DNA of 64,000 bases. Source: DAONFI01 sp035403485 (GTDB lineage Bacteria > Planctomycetota > Phycisphaerae > SM23-33). Positions 1 to 8,256 of the stretch are shown one piece after another. Numbering within the stretch: position 1 is the first letter of the stretch; each line of letters begins with the position of its first letter. The translations under genes and the position numbers were made by a program. The notes under the pieces were generated by a model. It was not told where the DNA came from. It saw only the letters and a list, made by a program, of their open reading frames with translations, and made no database searches. The stretch is taken from the NCBI GenBank assembly GCA_964536835.1, contig CAZIAZ010000003.1, positions 1-64,000 of the forward strand, in the 5' to 3' direction.

Positions 1-76
1 AAAATTGTAGAGTTGATGATTAACTGAGAAATTGGAATTTCTTGTTAAAGTATAAAAATTTATTATTGGATAATTT

Positions 77-2953
77 ATGATGCAAAAATTTGTTGAAAGT
101 GAAAAAGTAATTCGTCGGCTGAATTCTGAGATTGAGTTTGCCAGAGGTTTGGCGAAATTACTGAAAAAACCTTCCTGGGATAAAATTATTGAAACGGCTG
201 CCGAAAAACTCAATTTAGCCGTGTCGACTGAAAGTTTACCGGTTTTATTAAAGTTGCGGAACGAAATTGAAACCATTCTTTCGCCGATTGGGAAGGCTGC
301 AAAAAAGTATACCTGTTGGTGCGTGGCTCATGCGCATATGGACATGAATTGGATGTGGACATGGCCGGAAACTGTCGCCGCCACAAACGACATGTTTATT
401 ACGGTTCTAAAACTGATGGAAGAATTTCCAGAATTCTGCTTCAGCCAGAGTCAGGCGTCGGTTTATGAAATTACACGCGAATATAATCCCGCACTGTTTT
501 CGAAAATAAAAAGTCGCATAGCTGAAGGCCGTTGGGAAGTAACCGCCAGTGAGTGGGTCGAAGGTGACAAAAACCTGCCTAGCGGCGAGAGTCTGGTTCG
601 TCACCTTCTCTATACACGGCGATATATGGCTGAGAATTTCGGGCTTAAGCCTGAGGATGTTTCAATCTCCTGGAATCCTGATACATTTGGCCATGCATGT
701 ACGATACCCATGATATATACTCGCGGCGGAGTGAGTAGATATTATATGTGTCGTGGCGGGGAAACGCCAAAACCTCCGATATTCTGGTGGCAGGGAGCAG
801 ATGGCAGCCGTTTGTTGGTGAATCTGGAACACACATGGTATAACGATGTTATCGGCCCGCATAATATCAAAGGGCTGTTGTCTTTCTGCGAAAAAACCGG
901 CCTTAATGATTGGATGCTTGTTTACGGCGTCGGCGACCACGGCGGCGGGCCGACCCGACGCGATTTACACATGTGCATCGAAATGAATAGCTGGCCGATA
1001 TATCCGAATTTCAAATTCTCCACGACGCGAAAATATTACGAAATTCTTGAAAAACACAGCCAGAAATTTCCGGTTGTCAATGGTGAACTTAATTATGAAT
1101 TCACCGGCTGCTATACGTCGCAGAGTGACATAAAAAAAACGAACCGACTTTCGGAGTGCCTGCTTGAACGTGCGGAATTTGCCGCTTCACTTGCAAACGT
1201 TATACTTGGGGCGTCTTATCCGAACGAGGTGTTGCGGAATGCATGGCAGGCTACGCTTTTCGGACATTTTCACGATATTCTGCCAGGGTCTGGTATTAAA
1301 ACAACACGGGAATATCACAGCGGGCAGTTCCAGAATACCGCAGCCGCCACAGGTATGATAATAACCAATTCTCTGCGTGCAATTGCCGGCGATATCGATA
1401 CATCGTTTGCCGGTGAGTCAGAAGCTATCAAAGATGACGTTCATTTCGGAGCAGGCATGGGATTAGGCGGGAACGTCAATATAGGCGGAATATCTACGGC
1501 ATGTCACGTTTCCGGCGTCAAACGCGGTTTTGTTGTGTTCAATCCGACTGCAATACGACGAAGTGAGGTCATAAAATTGACGGCGTGGGATGCGGAACAT
1601 GATAGCGTACATACGAAGAAATTTGTTGTTCGAACATCTGATGGGAATGAGATTCCTGCTCAGCGGCTTTACAGCAGTACATTGTGGGGACATAACTATG
1701 TCGAACTGGCTGTGCCTGTGACGGTATCGGCGATGGGCTATTCTGCGTTTGTGCTGGATACAATTGGCGAAAACGAACCTGTCGTTGAAAATTCGCAGGG
1801 ATATCAGCGGTTACAGAAAGAAGAAGTAGGCCTTGCTAAAAATTTTGCCTTTCCGCGGCCTTTGCGTGAGTACTTTGCCGGTGATTGGGGAATGGAGAAT
1901 GAATTTATCCGAGTTGCCTTCGATAAAACTACCGGCGGCATTACTGAACTTGTCGATAAAACGACAGGCGTCAATCTTGTTGCGGCAGGTTCACAGACTG
2001 CGATATTGGAGTATTTTTTGGAACAACCTGGCAGCATGTCGGCTTGGTTGATGCGGCCGGCACGGAAGAGTGTTTGTCCGATTGAGACGATATCTTTCCA
2101 GCCTGCTAAATTCGGCCCACATCTGACGGCGTATGAAGGAGTTTATAAAATTAACGACTCGACGATAAAAATGACTTATTCTTTATCTGCGGGTTCTCCA
2201 AGAGTTGATATAAATGTGGAAGTCGACTGGCTTGAACGCGGCGGGCCGCAAATCGGCACTCCTGCATTGAGGATGCAATTTCCGTTTGCACTTGAAAATA
2301 CAATGGGTCGATATGAAATCCCGTTCGGTTCGATTGAACGCAAACCGCAGGCTGGCCAGGAAGTGCCGTCGCAGAAATTTGTCGACGTTACAGGCAGAAT
2401 CGCCAATGGAAAAGTCGCCGGCTGCGCAGTGCTCAACGACAGTAAATACGGATACTCTCTGGATGAATCGACACTGACGTGCACATTGATACGGTCGAGT
2501 TACGAACCGGACCCGTTGCCTGAACAAGGCAAATTTGAGATGAAATTCGCACTCATGCCGCACGGCAGAAAAATATCAACAGGTGAGCTTATATATACCG
2601 GAAATGCGTTTAATCAGCCGTTGCAGGTTGTGGCTACCGATATTCATAAAGGCCATCTGCCTGCCGTATGTGATGATTTCATTTCATGCGATTCCGGACA
2701 CGTTGTCATAACCGGTATAAAGAAGGCGGAAGATGAAGATGCATTTATAGTACGGTTGTTGGAGACATCCGGCAAAACTGCGGCGGCGATTGTGAAAGTA
2801 AATTCTGGATTTATAGCTGAAATTGCATCAGCAGTAGAAATTGATTTGCTTGAAAGGCCATTGCCTGTCAGTAGTATCAAAAAACTCGATAACGGTTTTT
2901 GTGTCAATGTACCGGCGAATGCGATAGTGAATGTGAAAATTAGCATAAAATAA
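77..2953 (+). CDS. Glycoside hydrolase family 38 alpha-mannosidase
   Basis: This 958-residue protein matches GH38 alpha-mannosidases, retaining zinc enzymes that cleave alpha-mannosides. The zinc-site motif HAHMD lies at residues 85-89. The likely nucleophile is Asp202 in WNPDTFGH, where the family usually has a P-D-[TS]-F-G motif. GDHGG follows at about 286-290, and the late motif GHFHDILPGSG at 396-406 is another family hallmark. The C-terminal half (about 480-958) has the beta-rich look of the GH38 C-terminal domains. There is no signal peptide, so it probably acts in the cytoplasm on imported mannose-containing oligosaccharides. Two ATGs are adjacent (77 and 80) and the true start could be either. 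A UroD-like gene follows 110 bp downstream on the same strand. The family call is firm; the substrate is not known. Confidence 0.93.
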   Translation: MMQKFVESEKVIRRLNSEIEFARGLAKLLKKPSWDKIIETAAEKLNLAVSTESLPVLLKLRNEIETILSPIGKAAKKYTCWCVAHAHMDMNWMWTWPETVAATNDMFITVLKLMEEFPEFCFSQSQASVYEITREYNPALFSKIKSRIAEGRWEVTASEWVEGDKNLPSGESLVRHLLYTRRYMAENFGLKPEDVSISWNPDTFGHACTIPMIYTRGGVSRYYMCRGGETPKPPIFWWQGADGSRLLVNLEHTWYNDVIGPHNIKGLLSFCEKTGLNDWMLVYGVGDHGGGPTRRDLHMCIEMNSWPIYPNFKFSTTRKYYEILEKHSQKFPVVNGELNYEFTGCYTSQSDIKKTNRLSECLLERAEFAASLANVILGASYPNEVLRNAWQATLFGHFHDILPGSGIKTTREYHSGQFQNTAAATGMIITNSLRAIAGDIDTSFAGESEAIKDDVHFGAGMGLGGNVNIGGISTACHVSGVKRGFVVFNPTAIRRSEVIKLTAWDAEHDSVHTKKFVVRTSDGNEIPAQRLYSSTLWGHNYVELAVPVTVSAMGYSAFVLDTIGENEPVVENSQGYQRLQKEEVGLAKNFAFPRPLREYFAGDWGMENEFIRVAFDKTTGGITELVDKTTGVNLVAAGSQTAILEYFLEQPGSMSAWLMRPARKSVCPIETISFQPAKFGPHLTAYEGVYKINDSTIKMTYSLSAGSPRVDINVEVDWLERGGPQIGTPALRMQFPFALENTMGRYEIPFGSIERKPQAGQEVPSQKFVDVTGRIANGKVAGCAVLNDSKYGYSLDESTLTCTLIRSSYEPDPLPEQGKFEMKFALMPHGRKISTGELIYTGNAFNQPLQVVATDIHKGHLPAVCDDFISCDSGHVVITGIKKAEDEDAFIVRLLETSGKTAAAIVKVNSGFIAEIASAVEIDLLERPLPVSSIKKLDNGFCVNVPANAIVNVKISIK

Positions 2954-3063
2954 AAATTGAAATTATACCCCCAAATCTGGTAGTCTGAGTTCGATGTAGT
3001 TTTATTCTGTTATGCAGTAAAATGTCTGATTCCGTATTTGAAAATTTGTTTGAAAGGAAAAGT

Positions 3064-4161
3064 ATGTCTGCAAAAACATTGGTTACTGGCAGGGAGACCA
3101 TGACTTCTAAAGAACGCGTACGTGCGTTTTTCAGTCATCAACCGGTTGACCGTGTGCCGATAGATGCACTTTGGAATCCTGGAATTTTGCACAAGACAAT
3201 GGAGTATTTTGGCGTAAAAACGGAGATAGAGCTTAAAAAATCTTTAGGCTGTGATTTTCAGGCGGTAAGTGTCAATTATGTTGGCCCAAAACTGCACGCC
3301 GATATTACCGGGAAATTTGTGGATTCGATTTTTGGCTGGCATACACGTGAAATTCAACATGAATCAGGCAGTTATTTTGACTATTGTGATTTTCCTCTTG
3401 CAAATGCCGGCGTTGATGAAGTTGCCGCATGGCCTATCGCGTCGCCGGATGATTTCGATTATGACCTATTGCCGGCACGTTGTGAAGAATATAAGGATTT
3501 TGGGTTATACACTGGTGGTCCTGGCCTTCCGGATGTCATAAATTCCGCCGGCTGCATTCGCGGTGTTGAGCAGGTACTTATAGATCTCATTACCGATGAG
3601 CCGGCTGGAGTGCTGCTTTTTAAGCGGATGGCTGATTTTAAATATCAGCAATTAGCGAAAATTCTTGAGGTTATTGGTGACAGGATTGACTTCATATGGA
3701 TGGGCGAGGATCTGGGTACGCAAATAGCTCCGATGATAAGCATGGATGTGTTCCGAAAGCATATTCTGCCGGTTCATAAGAGGTTCATAGACCTCGCAAA
3801 GAAGTACAATCTTCCGACAATGTTGCACACGTGTGGTTCAAGCAGTTGGGCGTATGAAGATTTTATCAACGCCGGGCTTTCCGGCGTAGATACGCTTCAG
3901 CCTGAGGCAACGAACATGTCGCCGAAATATCTGAAACAGACGTTTGGCGGGCGACTAGTTTTTCACGGCTGTATAAGCACAACTGGAAAATTGACTAGCG
4001 GTACGCCGGATGAAGTTAGAGAAGAATGTCGTAAAACGCTTGAAATAATGATGCCGGGCGGCGGCTACGCCTTGTGCCCATCGCATCAGATTCAGGACAA
4101 TACGCCGCTGGAAAATGTGTTGGCAATGTATGAAACCGCCAATAAGTACGGCTGGTATTGA
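3064..4161 (+). CDS. Uroporphyrinogen decarboxylase-fold (MtaA/CmuA-like) protein
   Basis: This protein of about 365 residues belongs to the UroD superfamily. It begins with the typical MTSKERVRAFF...QPVDRVP block and ends with the typical CPSHQIQDNTPLENVLAMYE block. The pair HTCG (His-x-Cys) in the middle and the late Cys before PSH resemble the H-x-C-x(n)-C zinc site of MtaA-type cobalamin methyltransferases, so a corrinoid-dependent methyl transfer is more likely than haem synthesis. I chose the ATG at 3064 because AAAGGA sits 5-7 bases upstream. An upstream ATG at 3022 and an internal one at 3100 (beginning MTSKER) are alternatives. It lies downstream of the mannosidase. Many members of this family in sugar-degrading bacteria remain uncharacterised, and I assign no substrate. 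Confidence 0.8.
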   Translation: MSAKTLVTGRETMTSKERVRAFFSHQPVDRVPIDALWNPGILHKTMEYFGVKTEIELKKSLGCDFQAVSVNYVGPKLHADITGKFVDSIFGWHTREIQHESGSYFDYCDFPLANAGVDEVAAWPIASPDDFDYDLLPARCEEYKDFGLYTGGPGLPDVINSAGCIRGVEQVLIDLITDEPAGVLLFKRMADFKYQQLAKILEVIGDRIDFIWMGEDLGTQIAPMISMDVFRKHILPVHKRFIDLAKKYNLPTMLHTCGSSSWAYEDFINAGLSGVDTLQPEATNMSPKYLKQTFGGRLVFHGCISTTGKLTSGTPDEVREECRKTLEIMMPGGGYALCPSHQIQDNTPLENVLAMYETANKYGWY

Positions 4162-4194
4162 AAAACCCGCTCTCATAATGGCGTCCGGATGGAT

Positions 4195-4355
4195 TAGAGC
4201 ATGTTAAATTTGAAATTGCGCCTTGTTGCGTCGTTGAGGACGAGGCTGGCAAGGAAGGCGAAGCAGGCAACCTTATATGGTTTCCGATGCAGCCTGACGC
4301 AGCCAGCCGACGCCGCAAACAGCAACAAGCGCAAAGTCAAGTTTAACATGCTCTA
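4195..4355 (+). repeat. Palindromic repeat element B1 (MITE-like, 161 bp)
   Basis: The element runs from TAGAGCATGTTAAA to TTTAACATGCTCTA, a perfect 14-bp terminal inverted repeat, and the arms keep pairing imperfectly inward, so the whole element can fold as one long hairpin. The core AAGGAAGGCGAAGCAGG, then an apical hairpin (AACC-TTATAT-GGTT), then GATGCAGCCTGACGCAGCC is shared with B2 at 36273-36594. Related cores occur in the A and C elements. The TA at each end may be a target-site duplication. It fills most of the 285-bp space between the UroD-like gene and recR. No transposase is encoded. Confidence 0.8.
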
Positions 4356-4446
4356 ATTATTCGGATGACTTTGCTGTGGGATTTTTTAAAAAAACGGTGA
4401 AGTTGCGATGGCCGGCACATGGCCGGTCAGACTGTTTCCGAAATTT

Positions 4447-5046
4447 TTAGAGGTTTTTTCTGTCCTTGATAGCGTCAGACAGTATGGTTTTGCTGGCATA
4501 TTCGATTTGTCCGCCGGCTGGCAGGCCTCTGGCCAGCCGTGTTATGCGGACGTTGGGAAATTTTTCCAGCAGCGACGATATATAAAGTGACGTCGAATCG
4601 CCTGTGACCGTCGGGTTTGTCGCCAGTATTACCTCACGTACTCCACCAGCCTGCACGCGGTCCACCAACTGTGATATTGTGAGATCTTCCGCCTCGACGC
4701 CGTCCAGAGGCGCTATGGCCCCCATAAGCACGTGATATCTGCCGTTATATGCGCCGGACGATTCTATGCTCAACAAATCCTTGGGCTGTTCCACCACGCA
4801 GATGACGCCGGCGTCGCGAGATTCGTCCGAGCAGATGCTGCACAGGTCGCCCTCGGTGGGGTTGAAGCAGACCTTGCATGGATGAATAAGCGTTTTGATG
4901 TCATGTATTGCGCGGGCTAATGCCAGAGCCTCTTCATCGGGCGCTTTCAAGAGGTGAAACGTCAGCCGTTCCGCCGTCCTTGCGCCTATGCCGGGCAATT
5001 TGCCGAGTTCGGCTATCAGTGTCTCGATTGTGCGGGAATAAGACAT
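4447..5046 (-). CDS. recR: Recombination protein RecR
   Basis: RecR (199 residues, normal length) works with RecF and RecO to load RecA at single-strand gaps. The N-terminal helix-hairpin-helix region carries LGKLPGIGARTAERL (about 14-28). A four-Cys zinc finger has Cys57, Cys60, Cys69 and Cys72 (motif CKVC...CSIC). A Toprim domain follows from about residue 80, including the VVEQPKD segment. The C-terminus keeps the RLARGLPAGG segment. It lies 139 bp downstream of ybaB on the same strand, the usual ybaB-recR pairing; dnaX, which often precedes them, is not adjacent here. Confidence 0.96.
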   Translation of the reverse strand: MSYSRTIETLIAELGKLPGIGARTAERLTFHLLKAPDEEALALARAIHDIKTLIHPCKVCFNPTEGDLCSICSDESRDAGVICVVEQPKDLLSIESSGAYNGRYHVLMGAIAPLDGVEAEDLTISQLVDRVQAGGVREVILATNPTVTGDSTSLYISSLLEKFPNVRITRLARGLPAGGQIEYASKTILSDAIKDRKNL

Positions 5047-5185
5047 CTTTTCTTTATATGCCCTTACAAAATTCCGCTATAGAGCGATATTCGCCAGCCT
5101 GAATTGGAAACACCCAAAAAAGGTTTGTTTTAAAGCCTGTAAATTTTTGCGGATTAATTGCGGTAAATTTCATAAACAAGATTTC

Positions 5186-5527
5186 TTAACCCATCAATTT
5201 TCCCATACCGCCGAGGTCGACTCCGCCTGTAAGTTCACGGAATTGGGCTTTCATGGCATCGGCGGCTTGGGTCTGGGCTGAAGAGACGGCAGCTTTGACG
5301 AGGTCTTCTATCATTTCCAGGTCAAGTTGGCCGTCTTTCTTCAGGTCGGCTGAAAGTTTCAGATCCTTGAGTTTCATTTTTCCGTTGACGGTGGCGGTTA
5401 CCGCTCCGTCGCCGGCTTGGCCGACGAATTCTGCGGCATCAAGCTGTTCGAGCATTTCAGGCAGCTTCGTTTTGAGCTGGCCGGCTATCTGCATCATTCT
5501 GCCTAGGCTTCCGAGGTCTCCAAACAT
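5186..5527 (-). CDS. YbaB/EbfC family nucleoid-associated protein
   Basis: This 113-residue protein has the size and sequence plan of the YbaB/EbfC family, small dimeric proteins that bind DNA and are usually encoded next to recR. It starts MFGDLGSLGRMMQIAGQLK, a helix typical of the family. The middle strand region contains GAVTATVNGKMKLKDLKLS, followed by a helical stretch around DLEMIEDLVKAAVSSAQ. It is the first gene of the ybaB-recR pair and is divergent from rimO, with 204 bp between their starts that must hold both promoters. Confidence 0.9.
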   Translation of the reverse strand: MFGDLGSLGRMMQIAGQLKTKLPEMLEQLDAAEFVGQAGDGAVTATVNGKMKLKDLKLSADLKKDGQLDLEMIEDLVKAAVSSAQTQAADAMKAQFRELTGGVDLGGMGKLMG

Positions 5528-5731
5528 ATATGTCTCCCGAAAAGAAGGTAAATTTAACCCGAAACTATATTTTACTAAATTTTACTAAAAACTGCATATC
5601 TGTCGCGGCTGGCTTTTTACGATTAGCCCTGCCGCGAAAGCAGATTCTAAAACGACATCTCGTGCAAAAGAATTTATCCGGACGAACGGAATACTTCAAG
5701 CATTGGATGAAATTTTTGTTATTATTCTGTC

Positions 5732-7084
5732 ATGAAAAAGATAGGAATAATTTCGCTGGGTTGTCCCAAAAATCTCGTTGACAGTGAGAAAATGTTGGCG
5801 GAATTGGCGGAGGCAGGCTGTCTGCTGCCGGCTCCGCTGGAGGAAGCAGACGTTATATTGATAAATACGTGCGGTTTTCTTGCCGCCAGCCGCCAGGAAG
5901 CATTGGACGCTATCGGCCAGGCGTTGGAACTGAAACATGCCGGCAGCGCAAGACGTGTTGTGGTAGCGGGTTGCCTGCCGTCGCGATTCGGGCCTGGCTG
6001 CATACCAGCCGGCGTGGACGCCATAATCGGCGTAAATGACCGCGATAAAATAGTGCAGGCTGTTTGCGGCGAAGGCGAATTTGTCAGCGTCTGCAAGGAA
6101 GCTGCCGGTTTCGGCCCTGGCGAATCAGCCGGCGACGCAGGCCGTTTTCGGCTGACCCCGCCGCATACCGCCTATCTTCGAATCGCCGAAGGTTGTGACA
6201 GAAAATGCACTTTTTGCACGATTCCAGCCATTCGCGGGCCGATGCGTTCCAAACCGCTCGATATGGTGCTGGCTGAGGCGAGAGAGCTTATAGATTCCGG
6301 CGCAATAGAGTTGAATATCATTGCGCAGGATACCACGGCCTGGGGTGAAGACCTCGGCGATGAATGGAATCTTTCGTTATTATTGGAAAATTTGGACAGG
6401 CTTGACGGCGCAGGCTGGCTGCGGCTGATGTATACATATCCGCGGAATTTTGGCGACGAACTCATCGAGGCTATCGCGACTGCTGAACATGTCGTTCCGT
6501 ATGTCGATATGCCGTTGCAGCATATTTCATCGTCGGTTCTCAAACGCATGGGCCGACGCATAGACCGCCCGGCTACCGAAGAACTGCTTCATAAACTGCG
6601 GGAACGCATTGACGGGTTGGTGTTGCGAACGAGTTTGATTGTGGGTTTTCCTGGCGAGAGCGATGAAGAATACGGCGAATTGCTGGATTTCGTCAAAAAA
6701 TTCAGGTTTGACAACCTGGGCGTGTTTGAATTTTCGCCGGAGGAAGGTACGCCGGCTGCTAAACTGCCCGGCCAACTGCCCGACGATGTGGTGGCTGACC
6801 GTGCCGATGAAATCATGGCTGTCCAACACGAAATCGTGCTGGAAAACAACAGGGCTATGGTCGGCCGGAAAGTAGATGTTCTTATCGACGGCGAGGCGGA
6901 CGACCAGGCCTGCACCTTTGGCCGATATTACGGACAGGCTCCGGATATCGACGGTTTATGCCTGTTGAATGAACCGGCTGAACCGGGCCGGATTCTCTCG
7001 TGCACCGTCACCGGCGTCGATGATTACGACTTGCAGGTGACGCCGTCAAGCCGCCGGCAGAAGGGCTGCAAGGTAAAAGGTTGA
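5732..7084 (+). CDS. rimO: Ribosomal protein S12 methylthiotransferase RimO
   Basis: This radical-SAM enzyme adds a methylthio group to an aspartate of ribosomal protein S12. The opening SLGCPKNLVDSE motif distinguishes RimO from the tRNA enzyme MiaB. The N-terminal domain has the three cluster cysteines Cys11, Cys47 and Cys81. The radical-SAM motif C-x3-C-x2-C is at Cys155, Cys159 and Cys162 (EGCDRKCTFC). The C-terminal part from about residue 370 looks like the TRAM domain. At 450 residues the length is normal. The DegT gene starts 50 bp downstream, so rimO may head the transcript of the first polysaccharide cluster. Confidence 0.95.
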   Translation: MKKIGIISLGCPKNLVDSEKMLAELAEAGCLLPAPLEEADVILINTCGFLAASRQEALDAIGQALELKHAGSARRVVVAGCLPSRFGPGCIPAGVDAIIGVNDRDKIVQAVCGEGEFVSVCKEAAGFGPGESAGDAGRFRLTPPHTAYLRIAEGCDRKCTFCTIPAIRGPMRSKPLDMVLAEARELIDSGAIELNIIAQDTTAWGEDLGDEWNLSLLLENLDRLDGAGWLRLMYTYPRNFGDELIEAIATAEHVVPYVDMPLQHISSSVLKRMGRRIDRPATEELLHKLRERIDGLVLRTSLIVGFPGESDEEYGELLDFVKKFRFDNLGVFEFSPEEGTPAAKLPGQLPDDVVADRADEIMAVQHEIVLENNRAMVGRKVDVLIDGEADDQACTFGRYYGQAPDIDGLCLLNEPAEPGRILSCTVTGVDDYDLQVTPSSRRQKGCKVKG

Positions 7085-7134
7085 GGATTGTGCTGGTTTC
7101 TGATATAATCACCTCTCATTTTTTGGAGAGAATC

Positions 7135-8256
7135 ATGCAGAATGTGCCTTTGTCTTCGCAGGATATAACTGAAGCGGAAATAACCGCCGTAGTCAACGTG
7201 CTCAAGAGCGACCGCCTGAGCATCGGGCCGCGTATTGAGGCGTTTGAAGCCTCCTGTGCTAAAGCCGGCGGCAGAAAATACGGCATAGCCGTCAATAGCG
7301 GCACAAGCGGCCTGCACCTGTGCGTAAAGTCGCTGGGCCTCGGCGAAGGCGACGAAGTCATAACCACGCCGTTTTCGTTCGTCTCAACCACAAACTGCCT
7401 GCTTTTCGAACGGGCTACGCCGGTTTTCGTTGATATCGACCCTGTGAGTTATAACGTCGACCCTGCCGCGATTGAGGCTGCGATAACGCCGCGAACGAAG
7501 GCGATTCTGCCGGTGGAGGTTTTCGGCAATACTGCGCATTTTGACGAATATGAACGCATTGCCGAAAAGCACGGCCTGAAATTTATCGAAGACTGCTGCG
7601 AAGCGCTGGGCGCCGTGCTCGACGGCCGAAATGCCGGCAGTTTCGGCGATTGCGGCGTATTCGCGTTTTACCCCAACAAGCAGATAACCACCGGCGAAGG
7701 CGGCATGATTGTGACGGATGACGAAGAAATCCGCGACCTCTGCCGCAGTTATCGCAATCAGGGCCGCGCCACGGCGGCATGGCTTAGCCACGCCCGACTG
7801 GGTTATAATTATCGCATAAGCGAATTGACGGCAGCATTGGGCGAAGTGCAGGCTAGCCGCCTGGATGAAATTCTCGGCAAACGCCGCCGGGCCGCTGAAA
7901 TGTATACCGAAGAACTCGCCTCGCTAGTCGGCGATATTCATCTGCCGCCGATGGTAAAAATTGAACTGCCCAGCTGGTTCGTTTACGTGATACGACTGGA
8001 TGACCGCTATCCCGCCGACGCACGCGACAAAGTCATGGACTTCCTCAAGCAGCACGGGATAGGCTGCAATAATTATTTTGTGCCGATTCACTATCAGCCG
8101 TATATCCGCAAAATGCTCGGCACGAAACCAGGCGACTTCCCCGTAACCGAGCGCATCGCCGCACGAACAATCGCTCTGCCGTTCTTTTCAAACCTGTCGC
8201 ACGAACAGGTCTGCCGCGTTCGCGACGTATTGAAGGACGCACTGGCATCGCTTTGA
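7135..8256 (+). CDS. DegT/DnrJ/EryC1/StrS-family sugar aminotransferase
   Basis: This is a PLP-dependent aminotransferase that converts nucleotide-linked ketosugars to aminosugars for surface glycans. The PLP lysine is Lys182 in YPNKQITTGEGG. The phosphate-binding region NSGTSGLHLCVKSLG (54-68) and the EDCCEALGA segment (152-160) are typical of the family. The chosen ATG at 7135 has GGAGAG four bases upstream and gives 373 residues; a TTG-initiated extension from 7081 is less likely. Its stop codon overlaps the start of the heparinase-fold gene (TGATG), so the two are probably co-translated. The sugar product cannot be read from the sequence. Confidence 0.92.
   Translation: MQNVPLSSQDITEAEITAVVNVLKSDRLSIGPRIEAFEASCAKAGGRKYGIAVNSGTSGLHLCVKSLGLGEGDEVITTPFSFVSTTNCLLFERATPVFVDIDPVSYNVDPAAIEAAITPRTKAILPVEVFGNTAHFDEYERIAEKHGLKFIEDCCEALGAVLDGRNAGSFGDCGVFAFYPNKQITTGEGGMIVTDDEEIRDLCRSYRNQGRATAAWLSHARLGYNYRISELTAALGEVQASRLDEILGKRRRAAEMYTEELASLVGDIHLPPMVKIELPSWFVYVIRLDDRYPADARDKVMDFLKQHGIGCNNYFVPIHYQPYIRKMLGTKPGDFPVTERIAARTIALPFFSNLSHEQVCRVRDVLKDALASL

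Noticed and set aside
3064..4161. Annotation as HemE, the haem-pathway uroporphyrinogen decarboxylase
   Set aside because: The H-x-C and late Cys residues and the CPSHQIQ ending fit the MtaA-like branch, not true HemE.
4400..4446. CCGGC-ACATG-GCCGG as the recR terminator
   Set aside because: On the minus strand the T-run is more than ten bases away from the stem, so intrinsic termination is not supported.
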